A stretch of 64,000 bases of DNA from Ceratotherium simum simum (Eukaryota > Chordata > Mammalia > Perissodactyla > Rhinocerotidae), in contig NW_004454225.1 in the NCBI RefSeq assembly GCF_000283155.1, positions 3,365,451 through 3,429,450 on the forward strand, written 5' to 3'. The translations under genes were made by a program, and so were the position numbers. Position 1 is the first letter of the stretch, and every line of letters begins with the position of its first letter. A model generated the notes under the pieces. That model was not told where the DNA came from and made no database searches. It worked only from the letters and a program-made list of their open reading frames with translations. Shown one piece after another: positions 20,701 to 35,700 of the stretch.

Positions 20701-23700
20701 CTAGTTCCATTTCCTGGGACATGTTTTCCTGGGGCTGCTCAGACCACCGAACCGGTCTGTTTGGGTTTCTCCTCCTTCCTGCGTCTGTTTGGCCTCGCCC
20801 TTGACAAGCATTGTTCACATCCACACCCAGGCCTTGGCCTCTGGTCTTGAGTGCTGCCTGCCTCTCATTGAACAGACTTTTTTTTTTTTTTTTTAGTGAG
20901 GAGGATCAGCCCTGAGCTAACATCCATGCCGATCCTCCTCTTTTTGCTGAGGAAGACTGGCCCTGAGCTAACATCTGGCCCATCTTCCTCCACTTCATGT
21001 GGGACACCGCCACAGCATGGCCTGACAAGTAGTGCATTGGTGCGCGCCCAGGATCCGAACCTGGGCCACCAGCAGCGGAGCGCTCGCACTTAACCGCTAC
21101 GCCACGGGGCCAGCCCCTGAACAGTCTTTTCTGTCATTTGAGAATGAGTATGAGTACTCAGCTTGTTTCTTGGCATTTTGAAAAAAGTATATTTTTGGGG
21201 GGCCAGCCCCGTGGTTGGTGGTTAAGTGCGCGCGCTCCGCTACTGGCAGCCCAGGTTCGGATGCCGGGCGCGCACCGACACACCGCTTTTCCGGCCATGC
21301 TGAGGCCGTGTCCCACATACAGCAACTAGAAGGATGTGCAACTATGACGTACAACTATGTACTGGGGGGCTTTGGGGAAAAAAAAAGGAGGAAGATTGGC
21401 AATGGATGTTAGCTCAGAGCTGGTCTTCCTCAGCAAAAAGAGGAGGATTAGCATGGATGTTAGCTCAGGGCTGATCTTCCTCACAAAAAAAAAAAACAAA
21501 AAGTGTAATTTTGCTTCTGTCTCTACTAGATCTTTTCTCTTCTCAATTTTGTAATTAAAAAAGGAAGTTCTTAAGCAACTTTATTCAAATAGCACTTCCT
21601 GAATATTAAGTTGTCTATATCCCACTGAATTCTTGTCTGAACTTTATTAATATGCACACAAATTGTTACAACATTTTCATTCACAGGTTGCTATATGTTG
21701 AAATAGTTGAAGGGCAATAGCCACATAATGCAACATAATCTATCTGAATAGGCAGACACTGGCATGTCCGTGGAACGTTTGCATCATTTGTGGTTTTTCA
21801 TTAACATAAGTACTGTTGCTCCGAACACGTATGAGCAGGTCACTTCGGAGTTAGTTCATTAGTCTGTCTTTCCCAAAGAGGACTCTTCAAGTCAAGAGCT
21901 GGGTTACAGCTCTTACACACTGCCAGCTGTAGCCCTTTCATTTTTAAAACTTTTCCAATGCTAAAAATTACTGTGGTGATTGGGACTTACTACTTGGAAA
22001 ATATTTTTATTTTTTCAAAAAGGTAATGCATTCATATGGAAAAATAAAAAATATTAAAGAGTACTGTGAAAAGGCTTGCTCCCAGTCCTGTCCATCATCT
22101 GCTTAGGGCCCACAACCCCCACCTCCTCACGAGTAATTAATTTTTTAGTTTCTTTTACCTCCTTCAAAACTTACTTAATGCAGATATAAGCAAATAAGTA
22201 TGGATTTTCATTTTTGCTCCTTTTTATTTTTTCACACATAAGTAGCTTGCTATAAGCTTTATTCTTCTGCACCTTACCCTTTTTTTCACTTAGCAATATA
22301 TCTTAGAGACCTTTCCAGTCTTTTTCGCTGCTGCATGGTTTTCCATTGTATAGCTGTGCTGTAATTCATTCATCCAGTTCCTTTTTTCTTTCTTTCTTTT
22401 TCTTTTTTTTGTGAGGAAGATTGGCCCTGGGCTAACAGCCGTGCCCATCATCCTCTACTTTATATGTGAGACGCCTGCCACAGCATGGCTTCAGAAGTGC
22501 TGCGTGGGTCTGTGCCTGGGATCCAAACCTGCGAACCCCAGGCTGCTGAAGCGGAGTGCGCAAACTTAACCACTATGCCACCAGGCTAGCCCCATTTTTA
22601 ATGGACATTTGAGGGTGTTTCCAGTCTTACTATTAAAAACAATGCTGTAGTGAATAGCTTTGTAAATTCATCGTTTCACAGAGGTGCAGATGCAGGAAAA
22701 ATGACTGGAAGTGGGATTGCTGGGTCAAAGTGGAGGTGGTGATATCTATACCATAGATGCTGCAAGAATCCAATGAGATAAAACATATAAAAGGAAGTGG
22801 CAGAACTAACACTGTCTGTGGCTCTGTGTGCATTTGTGGTTTTGAGAGATCCTGTCAGACTGCTCTCCACGGTGGGTGTACCAGTTTACACCCCCTCAGT
22901 GTGTAGGAGAGGGCTTGTTTCCCCTCAGCTTCTGGCCAGAGTCTGGAACTCTGGTTTCCTTATTCTGCCTATCTCCTTGCTGCATGTAAGCCCGTTTAGA
23001 GCTGACGCCACCCTAGCCCTCCCACACACATACACAGACCCCTCTGTCCTGGCCTCCTGATTCCTCACTTGACTTTTCTGTACTCACGACCACTGGACAG
23101 TCAGTGGGTAGCAACCAACTTTCTGAACGATCCCTTCCTGTGCCTCACATGGTCCCTTTGCTTGCCCAGCACCCTGGTGGTTGCAGTCATCTCACGCTTC
23201 TGCCACTTTTGGTTTCTTGGAATGATCCTTTATCTGGTTTGCTCACTCTCTTTACTTTTAAAATTGCTCCTGGGCCGGCCCTGTGGCTTGGTGGTTAAGT
23301 GCGCGCGCTGCGATGCTGGCGGCCCGGGTTCGGATCCCGGGTGCGCATCGAGGCACCACTTCTCCGTTCATCCTGAGGCCGAGTCCCACATACAGCAACT
23401 AGAAGGATGTGCAGCTACGACACACAACTATCCACTGGGGCTTTGGGGGGAAAAAATAAAATAAATAAAATCTTTAAAAAAAAAAAAATAAAAAAAATAA
23501 ATAAATAAAATAAAATTGCTCCTTAAAATACAGCAGTTCCTTATTTTCAGCCCTCTGCTTTGGGAGACTTGAAAGATGGTCTCTCATATTACATTGTTTT
23601 GTTGGGTCTCTGCTTTGTCTGAGTTCTCTTTCATTCAGTTTCATGGTGGCAGCCCTTGCTGTCCTGAAATTTCAGTGCACCCTTACATAAAACTTCTTGG

Positions 23701-26700
23701 GGCTTTTCATCACTATAAATGGTGTTCTGGAAGTTGCTTCCTTTCACTGTAATTCTCTTAAGACCACTTCTCACCAAAATCTGCAGACATGTTAGGAAAT
23801 GCCCTTTTGTTATGAATAGCCTCATTTTCCACAAAAATTTCCTTTTAACTCTTTAAAATCAGTCAGGTTTTTCTGAAATAGTTGGGTGGGCTTTCTGTAA
23901 TTATTTCCTGGGCAGCGTTGGACCTCGATTTGTGATAGCGGTTTTCCATTGTGTTTAATTCTCCTTACATGCATGTATTTGATAATGAATAGGGGCCATT
24001 TCATCTTGATCCTCTGCAGACATATAGTCATTTATCCTGAGGGGCATCGATGGTCTCTAGGTAAACATGACTCGTCTTGTTCTTTATTAGTTGTTGACTG
24101 TCTCTGAAAAACCTGGATTCTCTAGGTTTTGAAATCACTGTGTGGGCATCACCCGCTACATGCCCAGCACTGTGTCTGGTCAGACCTGCAGTTGAGACCT
24201 TTATATGGGGCCTATTTTGTGCTGGGCTCTGGGTACAGCGCTGGCGGGGTAATAAGCAAGGTCCCTGCCCTCACACAGTGTATGTGACCCCTCACCTACA
24301 TACATTGTCTCGTATACGTTTTTGCTTTTAATGCTTTCGCCAGTTCTTTAGTGTGAAGAAACTGAAGCCCGGATCACACAACTAGTAAGTGGATGAATGG
24401 TGACTTCAAACCAGATGAGTCTAACCCCAAAACCCATGTACTTTTCCTCTACCCACTGCCACATCCCTGTCTGATGTAAGCAGGCTTCTAAGTCGTGAAC
24501 ACAAGGTGGTATGGTGGGCTGAAGCTAGAGGACCCAGGGTCCTCTGTTCAGGTATACATTCAGTCACTGTGTTTATCAAGAAGCGTCTGCTCTGTGCTGG
24601 GCACTTAAAGTGACTTCCCCTGGGTCCCGCAGCACTTCTCTCAGCTTCAGTTTCTGCTGTAAGGTGGCGACTGGGGTTATCTCCATCACAGGTGCTGTAA
24701 GAATTGAGCTAAAGCACGTATAAGGAAGAGGGCAGGAACTAACATTCTCTTTTGATTCTGAGAATGAATGAGGAACTTCAGTTTGCAAGTTGACTTTTAG
24801 GACCAAGGGGCCTTTTTTTAGAATACAGTTTTAGAATGTTTATTTTTTCCTTTTGAAAGGGCGTTTGTAGGTGTGGTGGGCGGGACACAGAGAAACAGTC
24901 ACAGAGTGCAGGGTAAAGTGTTCCATTTCTGGACCACAAGATGCAAGGGTTAAACTTTGTTGACATGATGGAATTTTTTAAAAAGTAGCAGGATCCCAGG
25001 GCTGGACCTCAAGGTAAGGCTCCCTGGGGAACCTCTATTTAGAAACTAATCCTAAACCATGAGAAACTGGAAAACAGAGCTCTTTCTGCATCTCTCAGGC
25101 CTTTGGAATTGCTAATGAATATGTGTCTAAATGTCCTTTATAATCTGGCTTCTGCATTTGGCCTTGTGGAACTAGTCTGTTGGGTTCAGGGTCTAGTTTA
25201 GAAGAACAGTGGTGAAATTCCGCCTGCTGAATCAAGTGGGGAACTGCCTTGTTAAACTGGTGGCTGCACGGCTCAAGCCCTCACCATCCCACAGCAGCAA
25301 GAGGAAATAATGCTTCTTCCTAAGTGTGAACATTCCTATGAGGCCTGACATTTTACAAAAGTCCTTCTGATATATTTGTCTTCCTAACAGTGCTGTGAGG
25401 TAGATACTTGATTTTTATTCCCATTTTGCAGGTGAAGACACTGAGACAGAGAGAGAAAATGGTTTGCCTGAGATTTCCCATGCGGATGAAGTGGAGTCAG
25501 AAATTGAACTTGGGCCTTCTGAGTTGGCATCCCACATTCTTCCCTGCCCTGTGGGAATGAGGTGGGAGATGCCCTGACTCTGGAGGCCTGTCTAGGAGCC
25601 CCTGCTCTGGTCAGAAGTTGTTTTTTAAATTTTTAATTTAATTTTTGAAATTTGTTCCATCCAGTTCGGCATGAATGAGTATCCACTATATTCCCAGCAC
25701 AGTGCTAGACTCTTTGGGGTGTTAGAGATGAATGAATCAGTCCCAACTGTCAAGGAGCTGACATCTAAGCAACTAGTCATAATACAAAGCAAAATGCTAC
25801 AGAGGCCATAATAGAGGGACAGACTCCAAGGTTTTGGAGCGGTAAGGAAGAGAATTAGGAAAGTCTTCACAGGGACTTTGGCATTTGAGCTGAGTTGTGA
25901 AGGATGAGTGAGCAGGTTTTAGAAAGGAGAAGAAGGGGCTGGGTGTTCATTTTGACAGAATTGGACCAAAGTTGGGAATAATTTGGCATGTTCTGGGAAC
26001 ACGTCATTCAGTGTGGCCAGAGTACAGCATAGGACAGAGGTTCTCAAACTTTAATGTGCCTAAAAACCCACCAGGGTACACCCCCAAAGATCTGAATCTG
26101 GAAGGTCTAGGATGGCATCCAGGAGAGGCACCTAACTATTAGTGGAGAGGCAGGATCAGAAATGGCTTCTTGCAAAGGTACCTGTAAGCTGAGGTCTTAA
26201 GGGTAAAGAGGTGGAAGGAGAGAGGAGCTGAGTTCCAAACTGAGCAAACAGCCCTTTTAAAAGGCTTGACCCCTGCCACTGGTGCTCTGGTATGTGGTGA
26301 TTTGCAGACTACACTCTTGATAACTGTTGTTATCTTTCTCAAGCACTATTGATCAAGTCCCTCTCCTGCTTCAGTGTGTTCTGTATTGGTCAGGAGTCTT
26401 GGTGATAAGCAGCAGAAACTGCCTCTGGCTAGCTCGAACAGAAAAGGAGTTTGTGGAAGGTTGGTGCACTGACTGCCCAGAAAAGCTGGAGAGCCAGACT
26501 TGGAAAATTGGCCAGAACAAAGGGAGGCTCAGCAGCAGGGCACAGCTGAGGATAGCCCAGGGGCAACTGGATTAGGACCCTGCCATGGTGATCTCTGCCT
26601 TGTCCCTGCTTTCCTGGGTGATCTCTGCCTTGTCCCTGCTTTCCTGGGTCATTCCTACAAGAGTCACGTTCCTAGTGAGAGCATGCGTTAATCAGAGCCG

Positions 26701-29700
26701 ACTGGCAGGAAGCCTTACCTCCCACCAAGGGGATTCTCCAGAAGGAAGATCAGGGTGCCGATGGAGGGTCGGGTCAGATGATGGACAGACAAAATAAAAG
26801 TGGCAAATGTCCCATGTTTTCTGTGCCTCTCCTTGCCTCTGAAATAAAAGCCTGGTGCCATGTGGTGCCGTCAAGACCTTTTACAACTTAACTATAAGCA
26901 GCTCCACCTCTCCACTCTGTTCCACACCCTCTCCACTTCAGCAACTTACAGGACATTTCCTGGTGCTGTGGTTTTGCTCAGACTGTTTCCTTTGCCTTCA
27001 ATACCCTTCCCTTCCTCTAACCCGTAAAGCTCTCTTCGTCCTCTAGGCTCAGCTTTCACTGCCTACCAGGATGGATCAGTCCTTTCTCTACTCTCTGACA
27101 GCCTGCTCTTTGTGAGGCACTTTTCTGTTCTCGCACTTGTCACAGTTGGTGGAGTTGGTTGGATGTCTCTGTCTTTCTTGTGAGATTGGGGAGTGGGAAG
27201 GGAACCGACACTTTGGAGTCCTCACTCTGTGCCGGGTCCCATGAAAGGCACTCAGGATTCTCCAGCTCCCAGCGCTATTAGTACACGGCATATGCCGGTG
27301 CTGGGTGGATGGTTGTAGTGTGATTTAATAAGCTGCTTTGCTAGTATTATTTTTGTCCTTAGTCTTAGAGAGATTTGAGGGTGTAGTAATGAGTGAATGG
27401 ATAGAATGATGGGTTGTTGGGGTCTTTCATTTTTGCCTGAATGGTTTAAGGGCTGAAAAAGGTTGAGATCCCCTGCTATGGAGACTCTGCCCCCAGAAGG
27501 AGGACAATTCAGGTGAAGTGGCTTGTGCCAGACTTTGTTGACACTCGGTCACTGGGCATTGTGAAAGGCGAAGCCCTCCTCTTACGGAACAAGATCGTGC
27601 AGGATCGGTTCCTTGGAGTCTCACTCTCGGTGTCTTGTTCAACTTTCAGTCTCTTGTTCCAGGAGAGTGAAAGAGAGAACAGTACGGTGTGGGGCGAGAG
27701 CAGATGAAGAGCCAGGAAATACAGGAAGACCTGGGATGACACACCTTTCCTTCCTGAGCTCTGAGCTCAGGGCGTTCACTCTCATTCTTGAATGAGGCAC
27801 TTACTGAGCATCTGCCCCATGCCAGGCTCTGTTTGGTGACATCCATACAATAATAGAACTAAAGCATCTGTACAGTGTGGGGGCTGAGAGCTTGACTTCA
27901 AATCCCAGCTCCACCGGGTGATGTTGGACAAGTTACTTAACTTCTCTGTGCCTCATTTTCCTTGCCTGTGAAGTGGAGGTGATAACGGCATCTACCTCAA
28001 AGTGTTGTGGAGATTAAATGAGGAAATCTGTGCAAAGTGCTTAACATAATTGCTGAGATACAATAAGAGCTCAGTAGATGTTAACAATTACTATACTATT
28101 TTTATTGTTATTACTGCTAATTGGCTTGGGTTTTTTCTTCTTAATTGTTGTTCTCAGAGTCTAGTCTTGACCTCTTTCTAAGAGCAGGCATTTCAAAGTA
28201 ATAAATGGAGCAAGATGGGCAGCCTTTCAGACGTGGGGTGCCAACAATCTGATGCCTCTAATTTGGTGTTAGGTAAGGATAGGCCTGGCTTCTCTGGCTG
28301 GGACACAGAGTGGGACTCTTGCATGGGTGGGGACTTGTGGTGTGGCATTTGGTTGTTGACTGCAGCGTTCTCGAGCCCAGCCACAGTGAGGGACTCCTGA
28401 GAAGAAGCACCCCAGTGTGGTTGTTGGGGCGACTCCTGAAACAGGGTGCTTCCGAAAAGAGCACAGGGCTTGGAAGAGGGAGAAGAAGGTTCCTACCTCA
28501 GTCTGCTACTCGCTTACCCACCTGCCTGAGACGGCGTGCAAGTCACCCCTTCTTTGGACTTGAACTTGTTTCTTCCTGTGTAACAACCACCCACCAGCAC
28601 CACTTTCCAAGCACTTATTGTGTGCCAGGCACTGTTAATAATACACATATTAACTCATTTAAAAGAGTACTTGAGAGCCAGCCCTGATGGCCTAACGGTT
28701 AAAGTTCAGCACGCTCTGCTTCGGTAGCCCGGGTTCCGTCCTGGGACGCGGAACCACACCACTGGTCTCTCAATAGCCACGCTGTGGCGGCGGCTCACTT
28801 GGAAGAACCAGAAGAACTAACAACTATACACAACTATGTACTGGGACTTTGGGGGGCGGGGAGGAAGAAAAAAGGAGGAAGATTGGCAACAGATGTTAGC
28901 TTAGGGTGAATCTTCCCCTGCAAAAAAATAAAAGAGTACTTGAGACAGCTACCTCACAGGGTGATTTGAAGATTATGTAACACAATAGTGCTATGAAAGT
29001 GCTAGTAAGGTGTTAAAAGCGAAAACAACTGGGTAACAGTGCTAATGAAGTTCTTTTCCAATAAAAAATCACGTTTAAACTTTCTATATAAATATACCAT
29101 ATACTCACACACAGGCATGAGATAAATAGCAGTAGAAATCAACAACAACAAAAGATTTTATGGAACATATCCCAGCAGGTCCCTCTTGCATCGTGCATTT
29201 CTTTTTATCCTAACAGCACCCGGCCCTGGCAGATGTTTATACAGGATTTCTCCACCAGAACATGTGCCTCTTGAAGGCATTTAATTTTGTATCTGGCACA
29301 TAGTAGGCTCAGTTAATGTTTCTTGAATGCCTGTCTTAAGGGATGTGTCTTTATTGATTTGTTCTTTATTTTAAAAAAGAGAGAGAGACTGTTCTAGAAA
29401 GGAGCATCTTGTCAAGGCAGAAGGTCTCATTTGGAGAATAATTTAATAATTTGGATAGGAAGGTATACTTGCAAAATACAAACAGCCAGGGAAAAATATC
29501 TCTCCCCTATTCCCCTGATGAGTCAGTTACATGCGTGCTTACCCTGAGATTAATTTTCTTCCACTAGCATTGAACTTAATATTGGAAGTAATGAGATGGA
29601 TTACATAAGTGCCCCCCTCCACACACACCCCCAAATTCTCCTTACTTTATCATCACTCCAGGTCTGTCTCGCATCTTTCTTCCAAGTTGTGATGAGCATA

Positions 29701-32700
29701 AACGTAAAATCCAAGAAATGTTTGTTTTGTAGGGGAAAATGGTGTGCATAGAGGAGAAACTCAGACAAACCTAAATACAGATCTAAATTCATCTCTGGGC
29801 TTAGCCCCTGTATAGCTTATGTGGGGCGGGTTGGGCAAGCTATTTAATTCCTTTAAACCTTCTTTTTCTCACTTGTAAAGTAGAATAACAATACTGGTCT
29901 CAGGATTGATGTAAAGTGTACTAAGTAGGTATCAGTGGTAGCTATAATTATGTTGTCCAGTAGACTCTGTATGAAATGAATTTAATTTCAGTCATAACTG
30001 CCTTCTGTACCTTTAAATAAAATATAAATATGATTTCTAATTATAAAATAAGTTTTTTAGCTTTGTCAGTGAGTTGTGTTTGCTTTTAAACATCAATAGT
30101 GTGACCATTGGCTTTTATTCAAAGGTTAAATTGGACTCAAACCTGGAGATGTCCCCCTTTTCAAATTTGTTATGTTAAAAAAAAAACAAAGCTATGAGAG
30201 CCAGTCCTGATGGCCTACTGGTTAAAGTTTGGCACTCTTACCACTTCAGCAGCCTGGGTTCGCTTCCCAGGCACGGAACCACACCACCCGTCTGTCAGTT
30301 GCCATGCTGTGGCAGCAGCTCACATAGAAGAACTAGAAGGACTTACAAGTAGGATGTACAACCACGTACTGGGACTTTGGGGAGGAAAAAAAAAAAAGCT
30401 ATGAAAGAATCAAATACATTTTATTATGTGCTGGACATATTCCTATATATTAATATATATACAGAGCTTGGATTATTCCCATATTTACAAGTAAAGAAAC
30501 TGAGTCTCAGGGAGATTCATTAGTTTTCCAGAGGCAACACAGCCATTACATTTCTAGATTCATAGTCCAGTCTTGCTGATTCCATAGCCAGTTCTTCACC
30601 TAGTTCTCTTTGAATTTAAATTTGGGAATTCCCATTCTGTTTGGCCTTCCAGTTAATTCTTGATTTAGCTTTTTGACATCCTGCTTTTCTCCCTTAGTAT
30701 GATTCTTTGCCACATTTCCTTCACACAGTCCTAAACATGGACTGTTTCTTGCTGCTGATCATTTTTTAGAGCCTCATACATAACCAGAACTTTTCTTTAA
30801 TAGATTTTCAGAAGATTCTTTTCATCAGTTGATGATGTTATTGGAGTTTTTGTTTCAGCTATTCTGATATTCTACTCTCAAGTCAGAATTTAGCCTAAGT
30901 TTTTGCTCAGAATGATTCTTAATGAGTTCATGGAGTCATGGGGCTCTGGGCAGGCCAGCAGCCCCCCTGTACAAACCAGAGTGAGCAGCTGCTGAACTGG
31001 AGGGCCCCCCCCTTCCTAGAGCATTACTGGATGACTTGCTATGGTTTTCCTTCTTTAATAAGGAGAAAGACCAAATTCACTACCATGAGCTGCAGAACCC
31101 TTCGTGATTTGGCCCTGACTACCAGCCCAGCCTGGTGCCCTGCCAGTCACCCATTCTCTGCAGCGGCCCACCATGCAGCTCTGTGCCTCCAAGTCTTGGC
31201 TTTTGAGATTCCCTGAGCCTAGAAAGCATCTTGTGTCCCAATCAGCCTTTAGTCCAGCTCTCTTAGGAAGCTGCTTGACCTGCTGGAGTCAGTAATTTTA
31301 TCATGTTCCCCATGTCCTCCTTGTCTGCTGTGACAGTCACCACAGATGGTATTGTGTCACTTTACTAACTCCTTGAGGTCAAGAGGTATTTTACCATCTC
31401 TGTGGGCCAGCACACAGTGGCTGCTCAACACATTTAAATCCTTTTGCATTTGTATGCCTACTTTACAAAAGTGGAAGCTGTGCAGGAATTGCATAGATTT
31501 GTCCAGATTTTCCAGGATAATCTAAGTTTCAAAAATATCTTGTCCCATTGTGAGGTGTTGTGTCCCTTCCAGTTTTGGTTCAGAAACCATGATTGCCATT
31601 TTTATAGATTACATAAAAGTTGCTTTGGACTCATTTCAGTGAACCGATGCCAGGTTTGTTTGTTTGTTGTTGTTGTTGTTGTTGTTGTTTTGATGAGGAA
31701 GATTAGCCCTGAACTAACATCCTTTGCCAATCCTCCTCTTTTTGCTGATGAAGATTGGCCCTGGGCTAACATCTGTGCCCATCTTCCTCTACTTTATATG
31801 TGGGACACCGCCAGAGCATGGCTTCACAAGCCGTGTGTCGGTCCACGCCCGCGATCCACAGGCAGCTGAAGCGGAGTGCGTGCACTTAACTGCTACACCA
31901 CCCGGCCGGCCCCATGATACCAGGTTTTTTAACTACCAGAGTGCTTAGTACTTGGAGAGGTACAGGGGAATGGAAGATTTTGTCCATGAACTTGTGGAGC
32001 ACAAGAAGTAAGAAAAACATTTAAAGATAAAACTTACTGTATGTAATATGGCAAAATAAAATCTTTAAAAAGTTAAAAACATACTCTTCTATATCATCAG
32101 CATATGTCAAAGATTTTTAACATTATTAATGAGAAAACCAGCAGAATGACAAAGCTGGATCCAAGAAGAATGCAAGAAACTGATACATAATAGGAAAAAA
32201 ATTCAGGGAATAAGATTGCAAATTTAGATGCAAAACTGGTTAATTCCTACAGGGCAATAAAAACAAAGCCTTTGAGGTATGTTTTTTACCAGACAGAAAT
32301 TATTTGCAACTTATCAGTTTTTTGCAAGTGAGCATCTAACTTTACAGAATGTGGGCCTATCAGTAGTAAATAGAAAGTCACACAAATTTATGTTTCCATA
32401 GGGCATCAGATGACCTTTAGGTAGGCAGGTTAGACAGTGCTCTAGTATTTTTGCTGTGTTTTCAAGTTTTGGATAATTTTTCTTAACAAATAAATCACAA
32501 TTGGGTTCAGGAGCTAAAAGATGGCTAGATTTGAGGTGAAAAAGAGTCCTTGGTGAAAGTAATTTTAAGTCGTTTTGAAATGGAAATGTGAAATTCAGAA
32601 AGGAAGAAGGTGGTAAGAAGCAGAAAAGGTGAACCATGGCAACTGCCTTCAGAGAAAGATCCCCACCCTCCCAAAGGTATGTGCCAAAAAGGGAGTGGGT

Positions 32701-35700
32701 CTTTTTCTGGAGTGGATGATGAGCTAAGATGACTGGGAAGTGAAATCCCTTGGAGTAGGAGGGAGCAGTTGGTAGGAAGCTTTGAAGCTCATGTTTAAGA
32801 AATTTCATTTGATTTGAAAGACTGTTGGACCAACAAGATACTCAGAGAAGATTGTCGGTGGGTAGGAGGCTGTGGTTGAAATCAAGGCAGAGTGTGGAAG
32901 TGGAGCAAAGAGATAACTCAGTGATACCAGGGAAGGAGTCCTGCCAGAAATTCATAGTGAACTTACAGCAGAGGAAAGAAGAAGAAAGAGCAATTGAAGG
33001 TGGTGCTGAAGATCACTCTCCTGATTGAAGCTCTGAGAGCTGGGTCTGGTCCCCTGCAGCTCTGAGAGCTGGCTCTGGTCCCCTGCTGTGTTGACCAGAG
33101 AAGCCAGGACTGGCCAGCCAAGTTGGGGCCCTCTAAGGCTGCCCCTGACATCCAGCCTAGGCAGGTGGGGCCAGATCAGACCGAGGACCATTTGAGAATG
33201 ACTTTGGCTTCTCTTTGTGCTTTCTTTTTCTCTTAATTTTTACATTTTATTTTATTATGTAATATTTGATATATGCAAAGGAATGTATGACACATTTGTG
33301 TATGTTATGGAACACAAGCATTTGAGAACCCCCACCCAATTTTCCTTTGTGGTTTCTTTGCCAGTAAAAGGAGCTCACTCATCTCTCACTTAAAATAGAG
33401 GATGCCTGAGTCACTAGTTTGCCATCCTGTGTCATTTGGCACCTCCTCCAGATTCCCTTTCCCCAGGAAGGTGACCCAGAATCCCCTTGAAGTGCACGAT
33501 GCTGTCCCTGTGCTCCAGCTTACCGAATGGAGGTGCCCCCTGGTGTTTGAGTGGAGTGATTTTAGACACCAGTTTGGCTGTTATACCTCTCCCTGTGGTT
33601 TTTATGTTATTGCTTGCATTTCAGGGCTTCTGTGTTGAAGGGTGTGGTTGACAGCCCCAGCTCCTTAACTGCTCCTCTTGGTGACTTGAATGGAGGTAAC
33701 TGATATTTTAGGTCCTGAGAAAGCAGTAGTGGTTACAAATAGCAGAATGGTGGAGAAATGAAAAGTTATCTCATTATTGAACCTCAGGTTTGATACTGGT
33801 CTCCATTTGATGTTTTTTATTATTTTAAGATTTTTTTAATTATTAGAAAAAAACATCCTAGGAAGGGAGATAGGATCATCAGCTTGAAAGCAGGATACTT
33901 GTTGCTCAAGAAGGATACTTGCTGGGAATTAGATTTTGTGTTTACCTCCCTCTCCCCCTCTGGTTGTGGTCCGTCTCATTCCCAGCGGCCTACACACATC
34001 ACACACCATGCTTGTTTCTATGTTCTTAAGTTTGTTGGGCAGATCTAATGTGAAAGATAAATGAACAAAACTAAACGAGGAAAGTTTCCGTGAATAGCCT
34101 TATAATCTTGGAGATGAGAGACTTTTAAAGTGTAACACAAAAACCATGTAATTTCACTACACAATGTTAAGATTTGTGTACAGTTAGTTGTGCTATAATG
34201 CAACATATGCATTCCTAAAAATCATGCAAAATCATGCAATAAAAACCACAGGGCTTATGGGGAAAATGGGACTAGGGTCACAACACTCAAAAACTTCAGA
34301 GGTGACAAAAAAGATAGAGGAAATAAATAAAAAGACATTAAAGCAAAAAACAAGATAGGAACCTAATAAAACACACAGTTTTACAGATGTTAAGTGGCTA
34401 AGAAATATATAAATACCATATAGATATGGCACTTTATCTTTTTTTTTTTTAATTTTTTATTTATTTATTTTTTCCCCCAAAGCCCCAGTAGATAGTCGTA
34501 TGTCACAGCTGCACATCCTTCTAGTTGATGCATGTGGGACGCGGCCCCAGCATGGCCGGAGAAGCGGTGCGTCGGTGTGCGCCTGGGATCTGAACCCCGG
34601 GCCGGCAGCAGCGGAGCGCGAGCGCTTAACCGCTAAGCCACGGGGCCGGCCCTATATGGCACTTTATCTTGAAAAAGACCTGAGGTTTGCTTGTGGAAGT
34701 GGGCATTGGAAGGTTACAGCTTGTGAGTTATTGTGAAGTGATGGAAGGAGGGCTCCCTGAAGTCAGATGGAAAGTTCTGACCCCGATGTGGATGGTTATG
34801 GTTCATAACACATGGAGAAACCCGATGAAGCTGGTGGATGTTTGGGGTGTGCGTATGTGCATTTTGTGTATTCCGCTGTGGCTCATTTCAGCTGGATATG
34901 GTTTTCTGCATTTTCTAGTGTTTCTCTCATGCACAAGTAAACACAAAATTCATATTATGCTCAAATTGTGTCCTAATATATCCAGTGCATTGGAACAAAT
35001 TTGCATTTTCAAAACAAGACTCAAAAACACACTGTGAATAACATGTACTAGCTAATACTAAGTGCCAGGCACTGAGCTGTCAATTCTGTGGGAATTCTCT
35101 TGCAACAACCCCATAAGTTCGGTATAATTGTTAGCCACATTTTGTAAATGAGAAAACTGTGGCTGAGAGAGGTAAAACTTGCTGCAAGTTACGAGGCTAG
35201 GACATGGTAGCTCTTAATCACTATGTCATTCTTTTTCCTGAACAAATTAAAAGAAAAATAACAAAATGGGGCACATATTTGCAAATATATTAGAAAGAGC
35301 AAATATCCATGATATATGAAAATTTTCAAATCATTAAAAAGAGACAACTCAGGTGCCGGCCTGGTGGCGTAGTAGTTAAGTTTGCGTGCTCTGCTTCAGC
35401 GGCCCGGGGTTCACAGGTTCAGATCCCGGGCACAGACCTGTGCACTGCTTATCAAGTCATGCTGTGGTGATGTCCCATAGAGAGTAGAGGAAGATGGGCA
35501 CAGATGTTAGCCCAGGGTCAGTCTTCCTCAGCAAAAAGAGGATTGGCAACGGATGTTAGCTCAGGGCTGATCTTCCTCACACACACAAAAAGAGACAACT
35601 CAATAGAAAAATAGACAAAGGTCAAGAGCAGACAGTTTTACAAAGGAAGACATACAAATGGCCGATAAAACTGGGGGAGACACTCAGCCTTATATAGTAC

